DNA from: Clostridia bacterium
Lineage (GTDB): Bacteria > Bacillota > Clostridia > Christensenellales > Aristaeellaceae
Length of the DNA stretch: 47,648 nucleotides
Direction of reading: 5' to 3'
Assembly: GCA_017512805.1 (NCBI GenBank)
Contig: JAFWES010000001.1
Span: 1 to 47,648, forward strand
Below the pieces are notes generated by a model. The model searched no databases. It was not told the DNA's origin and worked only from the letters and a program-made list of their open reading frames with translations. This document shows positions 14,285 to 21,648 of the stretch, piece after piece. The stretch's first letter is position 1. Every line of letters starts with the position of its first letter. The position numbers and the translations under genes were made by a program.

Positions 14285-15157
14285 ATGAATAAGATGAAGA
14301 AAATGCTGAGCCTGGCTGTGGCCCTGTGCATGTTTTGCGGCATCGCGGCGAGCGCGTCCGCTTCCACCTTTACCGACGCTCACGGCAATGTGATCGAACT
14401 GGACGAAGCCCTGGAAGCGTATACGAATGTGACGCTGGCCGGCGCGGATGATGCCGCCCGCAAGGGGGAAACCAACCTGGGGGATCTGTGGACGGATGCC
14501 CTGCGCTGGTTTGCCGTCTCCGGCGCCATCAACGAGTATTGGGAAGAAGACGATGTAACCGCCGGCAATACCGCGATTGCGGTGGACGCGGACCGGGTTG
14601 TGGCCCTGTGGAACGGCGGCAACCTGCGGGCTGACGTGGCGGAAGGAAAGTTCGGCGCGGAGCAGCTGGCGGAAGTGCTGCCCTATCCGAACAAAGTGGC
14701 TGTGGTTTACATGACCGGCGCGCAGCTGGCGGAGGCCCTTGAAGCGGCCTCTCAGGGACTGCCCTACAGCGAAGAGAGCGCCGACGCCTGCGCTTCCTTC
14801 ATGCAGGTATCCGGCCTGAAGTACACCGTGGATACGAAGGTTGCCTACGACCGGGGCGAAGCCTACGGCGACAAGGGAATCTGGTTCAAGGCCGCTTCCC
14901 TGGGCCGGGTCCATGTGGAAGAGGTGAACGGGCAGCCCTTTGATTCCGAAGCTGTCTATGCGGTGATCACCAGCAACGCCAACTTCAACGGAATGGATTC
15001 TTCCTATATTTTCCCTGCCGCCGCCGAAGCGAACGAGAAGAGCACCATCACCACCGCGGTGGTTCGCGACGTCATCTGGCTGTATATCGCCGCCGAGCTG
15101 AACAACATCATCGGCGACAGCTATGCCCAGGCCCAGGGCCGCGTGACCGTCCAATAA
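14285..15157 (+). CDS. Secreted stand-alone 5'-nucleotidase C-terminal domain protein, 290 aa
   Basis: A signal peptide (about 1-27, ending ASASAS) is followed by one domain resembling the C-terminal, substrate-binding half of UshA/CD73-type 5'-nucleotidases. Visible landmarks are ETNLGDLWTDALRW, LWNGGNLRADV, LPYPNKVAVVYMTGAQLAEA and FMQVSGLKYTVD. The N-terminal metallophosphoesterase domain with its metal ligands is absent, so hydrolysis is not expected from this chain alone. It may bind nucleotides or ligands at the cell surface, or pair with a separately encoded phosphatase. It has its own strong promoter, an upstream repeat array and an intrinsic terminator, so it is monocistronic. Confidence 0.82.
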   Translation: MNKMKKMLSLAVALCMFCGIAASASASTFTDAHGNVIELDEALEAYTNVTLAGADDAARKGETNLGDLWTDALRWFAVSGAINEYWEEDDVTAGNTAIAVDADRVVALWNGGNLRADVAEGKFGAEQLAEVLPYPNKVAVVYMTGAQLAEALEAASQGLPYSEESADACASFMQVSGLKYTVDTKVAYDRGEAYGDKGIWFKAASLGRVHVEEVNGQPFDSEAVYAVITSNANFNGMDSSYIFPAAAEANEKSTITTAVVRDVIWLYIAAELNNIIGDSYAQAQGRVTVQ

Positions 15158-15253
15158 TCCACAGGGCGATCGAACACAAAGGGATGCCGCACCCGGCATT
15201 CCTCTTATCCGGGCGGAACAGTGGCAGCTGTCCCAGCGGACGGAGCAAGAAGA

Positions 15254-15287
15254 ACAGCAAGCTGCCTGCAGACTTGCTGTTTTTTTG
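15254..15287 (+). terminator. Intrinsic terminator after the 5'-nucleotidase C-domain gene
   Basis: ACAGCAAG (15254-15261) pairs with CTTGCTGT (15273-15280), followed by seven T residues. Confidence 0.9.
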
Positions 15288-15327
15288 AACTGTGAGCGGC
15301 CGGGCCGAGGCGGCCGTTTCAACCGTA

Positions 15328-15406
15328 CAGGATATGCTTTGATGATTGGAGAGGAACCTGATCCGCACAGGATGCGCTTTTTTGATGATTGGAGAGGAAC
15401 CTGATC
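15328..15406 (+). repeat. Tandem duplication of the moxR ribosome-binding region
   Basis: Two copies (15328-15363 and 15368-15406) share an almost identical block running from CAGGAT through TTTGATGATTGGAGAGGAAC to CTGATC. Each contains GGAGAGG. Only the second copy is positioned to serve the moxR start, so the first may be a decoy or standby ribosome site. Confidence 0.9.
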
Positions 15407-15408
15407 AG

Positions 15409-16365
15409 ATGCAAACTCAGCTGGAATCCGTATTGCGGGAAGTGGAAAAGGTCATCGTCGGCAAGCGGGCCGTGATTGAGAAAATCCTGATGGCCCTGCT
15501 GGCGGAAGGCCATGTGCTGCTGGAGGATGTGCCGGGAGTGGGCAAGACGACCCTGGCCGTGGCGCTGAGCCGGGCGATGGATCTTCGGTTTCAGCGCGTG
15601 CAGTTTACGCCGGATGTGCTGCCCTCCGACCTGACGGGGTTTTCCATGTACGACAAACGCAGCGGGGATTTTCTGTACCGTTCCGGGGCGCTGATCCGTG
15701 CCAATCTCCTGCTGGGGGATGAAATCAACCGGGCGCCGAGCAAAACCCAGTCCGCCCTTCTGGAGGCCATGGAGGAGCGGCAGGTGACGGTGGACGGGGA
15801 AACCCATCCGCTGGAAAATCCCTTCATGGTGATTGCCACCGAAAACAACGTGGGCACGGCCGGGACGCAGTCCCTGCCCTTCGCGGAGCTGGACCGGTTT
15901 CTGGTGCGGCTGTCGCTGGGCTATCCGGATTACGAGGCGCAGATGACCATGCTGCGGGACCGCCGGACAGAGAACCCGCTGGACAGCGTGGCCTGTGTCA
16001 TGGCCAGGGACGAGCTCATTGCCATGCAGCGGGAGACGAGAAACGTCACCGTCCGGGATGCGATCCTGGACTACATTACCCGGCTGAGCATGGCCTCCCG
16101 GGAGCATAAGGCGGTTCAGGTGGGGATCAGCCCCCGGGGCGCCCTGTTTCTCAGCAGGATGTCCGCGGCCAGAGCCTGTCTGGAGGGGCGGGACTACGTG
16201 ACGGGCGGGGACGTACAGGCGGTGCTGAAGGATGTATGCGCGCACCGAGTCCTGCTGAAGGAAAACGTACGGGAAGCCGGCGTGGAACAGGTGCTGGACG
16301 AGCTGGTCAAGACAACGGACAACCCGGACCGGCGCCACCTCTTTCAAGGGATGAAAAACGCATGA
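15409..16365 (+). CDS. MoxR-family AAA+ ATPase, 318 aa
   Basis: MoxR ATPases act as chaperones in maturing metal-site or von Willebrand-type protein complexes. Walker A is EDVPGVGKTT (39-48) and Walker B LLLGDEINR (100-108); then come sensor FMVIATENN and the family phrase SLPFAELDRF. Length is normal. I chose ATG 15409 (MQTQLESVLREVEKV) because the preceding GGAGAGG is 11 nt away; ATGs at 15385 and further upstream lie on or before that site. It heads a five-gene operon in which every junction is an ATGA overlap. The next gene is DUF58-like, the usual partner of MoxR. Confidence 0.93.
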   Translation: MQTQLESVLREVEKVIVGKRAVIEKILMALLAEGHVLLEDVPGVGKTTLAVALSRAMDLRFQRVQFTPDVLPSDLTGFSMYDKRSGDFLYRSGALIRANLLLGDEINRAPSKTQSALLEAMEERQVTVDGETHPLENPFMVIATENNVGTAGTQSLPFAELDRFLVRLSLGYPDYEAQMTMLRDRRTENPLDSVACVMARDELIAMQRETRNVTVRDAILDYITRLSMASREHKAVQVGISPRGALFLSRMSAARACLEGRDYVTGGDVQAVLKDVCAHRVLLKENVREAGVEQVLDELVKTTDNPDRRHLFQGMKNA

Positions 16366-17867
16366 GGAAGCGATGGATCGGCTACGCGGTCTGGCTGCTG
16401 CTGACCGCCTGCCTGTATTTTTTTGAGAATAACACGGGGACAAGGGCCATTCTCCTGTGCGCCCTGCTGTTTCCGCTGGTTCCTTCTCTGAGAATGGCCC
16501 TCTTTACGGCCGACGAACCGCCCCGGGAAGAGAAACGGACACCGCGGACGGCACGGCGCTTCCGCCTTCTGGAAGAGGAAGAGCCGGGAGACGTGCGGCC
16601 GTATCAGCCGGGGGATCCTGTCCGCCGGATTCACTGGAAGCTTTCCGCCCGGAGGGATGAGCTGCTGGTCAGGGGGACGGAAAGGGAACAGAACCCCTTC
16701 GAGGCGGAACAGACGGTGACGGCGGAGGCATCCGGGAGGCGAAAGACCCCGCGGAGCCTGCCGGTCCGCCTCTGCGCCGGAATCCTGGCCTGCAGCGTCG
16801 GGTCGCTGATCCTGATTCCGGAGGCGCGAAACAGCGCCATGGCCCTGTGCAACGGGATTTTCCGCGCCAGCGAGGCCGTAAACGCGTATGCCTACGATCC
16901 TTTTCCGGTTCCGGAAGGGCAAAGCGTCCTGTTGGCCGCGGCGCTGCTTGCCGCCGCGCTGACGGCGCTGATCGCCCTGATGATTCTGCTCCGCAGCAAA
17001 AAGATGGCGATGGGCCTGACGGGGGCCTTAACCCTGTTTCAGGTTTACTTCGGGCTGCCCTTTCCGGCCTGGGCCAATCTTTCCGTTTACGGTCTGCTGG
17101 CGCTTTGGATGATCCGGGGGCCCGGGGGGGAAAAAAGCCTGCGGCGCTTTATCGCCGCGATCCTCCTGGTGACCTTGTTTACGGCGCTGCTGGCTCCCGG
17201 CACGGACGCGGGCACGGAAGCGGCCTCCGAGACGGTGCGGGACCGGTTGAACCGCTTGGCGCAGCGGATCGCGGGGGAGGTTTCGGAGCAGCCGGAGGGC
17301 GAAACGGAAACCCGGCACGTGCACACGCGGTCGCTTCAGACGGGGAACGGGGAAGCCCGGACGGACCGGGAGTACCGCCTGGTCATGCTGGAGGAGGAGC
17401 AGATCTCCATACCCCGCTTCGTCAACTGGCTGAGGACGGCCTTCCTCTTTCTGCTGATGGTGGCCGTGACGGTTCTTCCCTTTGCCCCGTTCCTGCTCCT
17501 GAACGCGCGGAAAAGGAAAGCAAGGGAAGCAAGAAGGGCTTTTGCGTCGGAACAGGTCAATGAAGCCGTGTGCGCCATTTTCCGGCAGATACTCACCTGG
17601 CTGAGGGAAACCGGCGTCGACGGGGGAAACCTGCTGTATCGGGAGTGGGCGGATACCCTTCCGGAGGACATGCCGGAGGGGTATGCAGCCCGTTTCGGCG
17701 AGTGCGCAATGGATTTTGAGGAAGCGGTCTACAGTGATCATGACCTGCCGGAGGAAAAGCGCCAGCTGGCGCTGGCTTTACTGAAGGAAACGGAAACCGC
17801 CCGTTTCCGGACCGCGGACTGGAGGCAGCGCCTCCGCATCAGATATTGGGTGTGTTTATGCGAATGA
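16362..17867 (+). CDS. Membrane protein with DUF58 motif and DUF4129-like C-terminus, 501 aa
   Basis: Two membrane segments (about 5-45) lead to a cytoplasmic loop with the DUF58 signature VRPYQPGDPVRRIHWKLSAR (77-96). The von Willebrand-like part that normally follows is absent. Instead there are about five more membrane segments (about 128-282 and 355-382) and a C-terminal region (about 390-495) resembling DUF4129, including FEEAVYSDHDL. In many genomes the order is moxR, DUF58 protein, then a transglutaminase-like membrane protein ending in DUF4129. This gene looks like a fusion of the two that lacks the transglutaminase core. The start overlaps the moxR stop (ATGA). Confidence 0.75.
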   Translation: MRKRWIGYAVWLLLTACLYFFENNTGTRAILLCALLFPLVPSLRMALFTADEPPREEKRTPRTARRFRLLEEEEPGDVRPYQPGDPVRRIHWKLSARRDELLVRGTEREQNPFEAEQTVTAEASGRRKTPRSLPVRLCAGILACSVGSLILIPEARNSAMALCNGIFRASEAVNAYAYDPFPVPEGQSVLLAAALLAAALTALIALMILLRSKKMAMGLTGALTLFQVYFGLPFPAWANLSVYGLLALWMIRGPGGEKSLRRFIAAILLVTLFTALLAPGTDAGTEAASETVRDRLNRLAQRIAGEVSEQPEGETETRHVHTRSLQTGNGEARTDREYRLVMLEEEQISIPRFVNWLRTAFLFLLMVAVTVLPFAPFLLLNARKRKAREARRAFASEQVNEAVCAIFRQILTWLRETGVDGGNLLYREWADTLPEDMPEGYAARFGECAMDFEEAVYSDHDLPEEKRQLALALLKETETARFRTADWRQRLRIRYWVCLCE

Positions 17868-18898
17868 GATTCAGAAAAACAGGACGGGTTCCGCTTCTTT
17901 TCCTTCTGCTGGCTTTTTGCCTGCTGCTGACAGGCTGCCGGACCAGGACGACGGGAAGCGGTTCCGTCCCGCGAACCGCGGAGACCGAAAACGGGGACGC
18001 CGCCCGGCAGGCGGCTTCGGATTCCGTCCCGGAGGAGCCGACGGACGATCCGGAAACGGAGATCCCTCCGGAAAAGATGGAAGCGGCGGGGGAGCGGACA
18101 AAGGAAAATCCGGACGCGTATCGAAAAGAATACGATGAGAACGCGCCGGCGGAAATCGTCGCCGGAACGGACCGGGCCGTCCACGCGGAAGGGGAGGGCA
18201 GGGGATTCTCCGCTCCGGGAGAGGAAGCGGCGGAAAAAGTGTCCAGGCTGAACGACGCCGCCGAGGAAGCGGCCACCCAGAAGGTGGCGGCGGAGGAGGC
18301 GGATCGGATGGGCGTTTCCGAAGACGCGGAGGAAGCCGATTCCGCCATGACCTATTTTACGGTCCTGCTGGCGGAGCGGACGGGAAGCCTCTTTGAGTGT
18401 CAGCGCCTGAACGCGTATTGGGAAACCGCCGGGGATTACGTGACGGTCTACAAAACATCCCCGGAGCACAGCCTCCTTCTCGACGCCGGCGTGTATGACG
18501 TTTCCGCCCGGCTGCTGGAAGAAAACCTGCGCGTGGACGACGGCTGGATCAGCCGCAAAAACCCCGGCGTGATTGTGAAGACGGTGGACGGCGGCGTCCT
18601 GGGCGCCGGCATTTCCTCCGCGGAGGAAGCGCGGCGGGTCCATTCGGGACTGATCAGCCGGGAGGGCTGGGCGGCGATGGACGCGGTACGGAACGGACGG
18701 ATCCTCCTCCTGTCGGAGGAGCTGCTGGAGGCGCCGCATCTGCGGGTGTTCGTTTTGCTGGCCATCGCGAAGACCGCTTATCCCGAGCTGATGAAAGAGG
18801 CGGAGCTGGGAAAGGCGCTGGAGATGCTGACGGAGGAAGCGACCGGGAGCATTCCCGCGGGGATCTATTTTTACAATGGGCAGGGGGAGACACGATGA
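17864..18898 (+). CDS. Lipoprotein with partial BtuF-like binding fold, 344 aa
   Basis: The lipobox LLLTGC ends the signal peptide near residue 25. A low-complexity Glu/Ala-rich linker covers about 26-160. From about 163 the chain resembles the second lobe of siderophore/cobalamin-type binding proteins: ISRKNPGVIVKTV, EGWAAMDAVRNGRILLLSEE and AIAKTAYPELMKEAE. The first lobe seems degenerate or missing, so ligand binding is uncertain. ATG 17864 gives an ATGA overlap with the upstream stop, as at every other junction of this operon; ATG 17858 is an alternative. The downstream ECF S component raises the idea of a cofactor-uptake role. Confidence 0.65.
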   Translation: MRFRKTGRVPLLFLLLAFCLLLTGCRTRTTGSGSVPRTAETENGDAARQAASDSVPEEPTDDPETEIPPEKMEAAGERTKENPDAYRKEYDENAPAEIVAGTDRAVHAEGEGRGFSAPGEEAAEKVSRLNDAAEEAATQKVAAEEADRMGVSEDAEEADSAMTYFTVLLAERTGSLFECQRLNAYWETAGDYVTVYKTSPEHSLLLDAGVYDVSARLLEENLRVDDGWISRKNPGVIVKTVDGGVLGAGISSAEEARRVHSGLISREGWAAMDAVRNGRILLLSEELLEAPHLRVFVLLAIAKTAYPELMKEAELGKALEMLTEEATGSIPAGIYFYNGQGETR

Positions 18899-19317
18899 AC
18901 ATACTTGTCATTGACGGCCAGGGCGGCAGGCTGGGGCGCAAGCTGGTGGAAAATATCCGGAAAAACTGCCCCGAGGCGGACATCACCGCCATCGGGACGA
19001 ACAGCATGGCGACGGAAAACATGATGAATTCAGGCTGCGCCAATCATCTGGCCACCGGGGAAAACGCGGTGATCGTGGCCTGCAGAACGGCGCGGATCAT
19101 CGTGGGGCCCTTCGGTATTGCCACGGCGGACGCCATGCTGGGGGAAATCTCCCCGGCCATGGCCAATGCCGTCGCGTCCAGCCCGGCCTATCGGGTGCTG
19201 GTGCCGATGAATCTGTGCAATACGTATATCGCGGGGGTTGCGTCGGGCTCCGGGGCCATCCTGGAGGATGCGGTGAACCACATCCGGCAGTACATGGAAA
19301 AGGAGCGCGGCAAATGA
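18895..19317 (+). CDS. DUF3842 family protein, 140 aa
   Basis: MNILVIDGQGGRLGRKLVE at the N-terminus, a Gly-rich turn of nucleotide-binding style, matches my memory of DUF3842, as do TNSMATENMMNSGC, VACRTARIIVGPFGI and LCNTYIAGV. It is small, soluble and cytoplasmic, with no established biochemical role that I know of. The start overlaps the lipoprotein stop (ATGA) and a G-rich ribosome site precedes it. In this operon it directly precedes an ECF transporter S component, also with an ATGA overlap, so a role linked to that substrate is possible. Confidence 0.85.
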   Translation: MNILVIDGQGGRLGRKLVENIRKNCPEADITAIGTNSMATENMMNSGCANHLATGENAVIVACRTARIIVGPFGIATADAMLGEISPAMANAVASSPAYRVLVPMNLCNTYIAGVASGSGAILEDAVNHIRQYMEKERGK

Positions 19318-19850
19318 CATCCCTTCAGATCCGAAAACTGACGTACGCGGCGCTCTACCTGGCCATTGCCATGGTGCTCCCCTTTATCACGGGGCAGATT
19401 CCGGAGATCGGGTCCATGCTGAGCCCCATGCATATTCCCGTGCTGCTTTGCGGTTTTATGTGCGGATGGCCCTGGGGCATGACGGTCGGGCTGATCGCGC
19501 CGCTGCTCCGCTCGGTCACCTTCGGGATGCCCGCGATGTTCCCGTCGGCGGTGGCGATGGCCTTCGAGCTGGCTGCCTACGGCTGCGTGTCCGGGCTCAT
19601 GTACCGGCTGCTGCCGAAAAAGAAGGGGACCGTCTATGCCGCTTTGATCATCGCCATGATCGCCGGGCGCATTGTCTGGGGCATCGCGCGGTTGATTCTC
19701 GCGGGGCTGTCCGGCAGCAGCTTTACCTGGGCTCTCTTCCTGGCCGGGGCTATTACAAACGCGATCCCGGGGATTATTCTGCATCTTGCGCTGATTCCTC
19801 TTCTGGTCATCGCTATGGAGCGGGCGGGGCTGTCCCTGAACAGAAGGTAG
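19314..19850 (+). CDS. ECF transporter S component, 178 aa
   Basis: Five to six hydrophobic segments with the ECF S-component pattern: an N-terminal IRKLTYAALYLAIAMVLPF helix carrying small residues, then MLSPMHIPVLLCGFMCGWPW and AVAMAFELAAYG. S components bind a vitamin or similar ligand in the membrane and use a shared EcfAA'T energising module, which is not in the window. Substrate cannot be read from sequence. The start is set by AAGGAG 9 nt upstream and by the ATGA overlap with the DUF3842 gene. It ends the moxR operon. Confidence 0.88.
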   Translation: MTSLQIRKLTYAALYLAIAMVLPFITGQIPEIGSMLSPMHIPVLLCGFMCGWPWGMTVGLIAPLLRSVTFGMPAMFPSAVAMAFELAAYGCVSGLMYRLLPKKKGTVYAALIIAMIAGRIVWGIARLILAGLSGSSFTWALFLAGAITNAIPGIILHLALIPLLVIAMERAGLSLNRR

Positions 19851-19927
19851 CGTTTCATTCACCCGAACCGCTGCGCGGAACAGGAAAACGGAGTATCATG
19901 GCCTAAACAGTCGGGGGAGGAAACGAG

Positions 19928-20425
19928 ATGGGAAAGACCTGGATCCGGATGCTGACCACGGGGCTGACCCTGGGGATCATGGTGCTGATTTTCTGTTTTT
20001 CCTCCCAGCCGGCTGAAAAATCCGACGCTGCCAGCGGGATCATCGCGGAAAAGACGGCGGACGTGCTGCGGCCCGACTGGCGGAAAATGAAAGCCAGAGA
20101 GCGAAAAGCCTATTACGACGAAATCAATTATGTTGTTCGGAAATGCGCCCATTATACGGAGTTTACGCTGCTGGGCTTCAGCCTGCGGATGTGCCTGGAA
20201 AGCTGGCTGGAGAAAAAGAGGGGCCTGGGCCCCGCGGCCTGGGCAGGCGCGGCGCTGTACGCAGCGCTGGACGAAAGCCACCAGATGCTGGTGGACGGGC
20301 GGAGCGCCCAGATCCGGGATGTGATGATTGACAGCGGCGGCGTTCTGACAGGGGTGCTTCTGGCGGGGCTGACGATCCGGATGATCGGAAAACATATCCA
20401 CTTTGAACAGGAGGAACACGCATGA
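19928..20425 (+). CDS. VanZ family membrane protein, 165 aa
   Basis: The pattern is typical for VanZ-like proteins: an N-terminal membrane helix ending FCFSSQPAEKS, then VRKCAHYTEFTLLGFSL, YAALDESHQMLVDGRSAQIR and DVMIDSGGVLTGVLLA. Four membrane helices are expected. Some relatives give low-level teicoplanin resistance, but most have no known role. A GGAGG ribosome site precedes ATG 19928, and the stop overlaps the next start (ATGA), so it is co-translated with the SDR gene. Confidence 0.9.
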   Translation: MGKTWIRMLTTGLTLGIMVLIFCFSSQPAEKSDAASGIIAEKTADVLRPDWRKMKARERKAYYDEINYVVRKCAHYTEFTLLGFSLRMCLESWLEKKRGLGPAAWAGAALYAALDESHQMLVDGRSAQIRDVMIDSGGVLTGVLLAGLTIRMIGKHIHFEQEEHA

Positions 20426-21444
20426 AAGCATTATTCATCGGGGGAACGGGAACCATCAGCATGGCGATCACGCGCCGCCTTGCCCGGGATCCGGGCTGGG
20501 AGCTCTGGCTGCTGAACCGGGGAAACCGGACAGAGCAGCTGCCGGAGGGCGTCCGTCAGATCGTCTGCGATATCCGCCAGGAGGCGGAAACCGCGGAAAA
20601 GCTGGCGGGCCTGGAATTTGACTGCGTCTGTGACTTTATCGCCTTTCATCCCGCCGATGTGGAGCGGGATATCCGCCTTTTTGAAGGAAAAACCAGGCAG
20701 TATATCTTTATCAGCTCGGCTTCGGCTTATCACAAGCCCGCGGCGGATTATGTGATCACGGAAGGAACGACCCTGGCCAATCCTCACTGGGCCTATTCCC
20801 GAAACAAGATCGCCTGCGAGGACATCCTGATGACCCGCTGCCGGGAAACCGGCTTCCCGGTCACGATCGTCCGCCCCAGCCATACATACGACGAGCGGAA
20901 TATCCCGCTGGGCGTTCACGGACAGAAGGGATTCTGGCAGGTGATCCGCCGGATGATGGACGGAAAACCCGTGATCATCCAGGGGGACGGCACCTCTTTG
21001 TGGCACCTGACCTTCAATACGGACTTCGCCGTCGGCTTTACCGCGCTGATGGGAAACCGGCATGCCATCGGGGAAGCCTTCCAGATTACCGGGGACGAGG
21101 TTCTCACCTGGAACCAGATCTATCAGACCATTGCCGACGCCCTCGGGGTTCCCCTCCGGGCGGTGCATGTGTCCTCTGAGTTCCTGGCCCAGGTGGGCGT
21201 CCGTTACGGATACGATTTTGAAGGAAGCCTGCTGGGGGATAAGGCGGTTTCCGTGGTGTTTGACAACAGAAAGCTGAAGCGGCTGGCCCCGGATATGACC
21301 ACCCGGACGCCTTTCCACAGAGGGGTTCGGATCGCGCTGGATTATCTTCTCAGCCATCCGGAGCTGCAGGTCGAGGATCCCGAATTCGACGCCTTCTGCG
21401 ACCGGGTCATCGCCGCGATGGAAAAAGCAAAGGAATGGATTTGA
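20422..21444 (+). CDS. NAD-dependent epimerase/dehydratase family protein (extended SDR), 340 aa
   Basis: A Rossmann fold with the dinucleotide loop GGTGTIS (7-13), acidic residues CDI near 50, the active-site Ser block FISSASAY (97-103) and the catalytic YSRNK (Tyr125, Lys129). The following TIVRPSHTYDERN and WHLTFNTDFAVG resemble sugar-nucleotide or RNA-binding NAD-dependent epimerase-like proteins. The exact substrate is unknown. The start overlaps the VanZ stop (ATGA) and a GGAGG lies about 8 nt upstream. Confidence 0.88.
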   Translation: MKALFIGGTGTISMAITRRLARDPGWELWLLNRGNRTEQLPEGVRQIVCDIRQEAETAEKLAGLEFDCVCDFIAFHPADVERDIRLFEGKTRQYIFISSASAYHKPAADYVITEGTTLANPHWAYSRNKIACEDILMTRCRETGFPVTIVRPSHTYDERNIPLGVHGQKGFWQVIRRMMDGKPVIIQGDGTSLWHLTFNTDFAVGFTALMGNRHAIGEAFQITGDEVLTWNQIYQTIADALGVPLRAVHVSSEFLAQVGVRYGYDFEGSLLGDKAVSVVFDNRKLKRLAPDMTTRTPFHRGVRIALDYLLSHPELQVEDPEFDAFCDRVIAAMEKAKEWI

Positions 21445-21488
21445 GGTTTTATTCAGGCCAAAAGCCAGGAACGGACAGAAAAGAGAAG

Positions 21489-21524
21489 CGCCCGGAGCCG
21501 CGATCTTGACGGCCCGGGCGTTTT
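21489..21524 (+). terminator. Terminator after the SDR gene
   Basis: CGCCCGG (21489-21495) pairs with CCGGGCG (21514-21520), followed by TTTT. The long loop and short T-run make it moderate in strength. Confidence 0.65.
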
Positions 21525-21551
21525 ATGTATGTGTCAGCGATACGCCGTCTA

Positions 21552-21580
21552 TTGAAAGTACATCCGTCCTGTGGTAAAGT
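21552..21580 (+). promoter_or_regulatory. Promoter of the carboxylesterase gene
   Basis: TTGAAA (21552-21557) and TAAAGT (21575-21580) are 17 bp apart, about 65 bp before the start codon. Confidence 0.65.
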
Positions 21581-21648
21581 GAAAAAAAAGGAAGGAACGC
21601 GCACGGATGTGAGCGCGTCAATCGGGCAGGAAAAGAAAGGAGAAGCGG

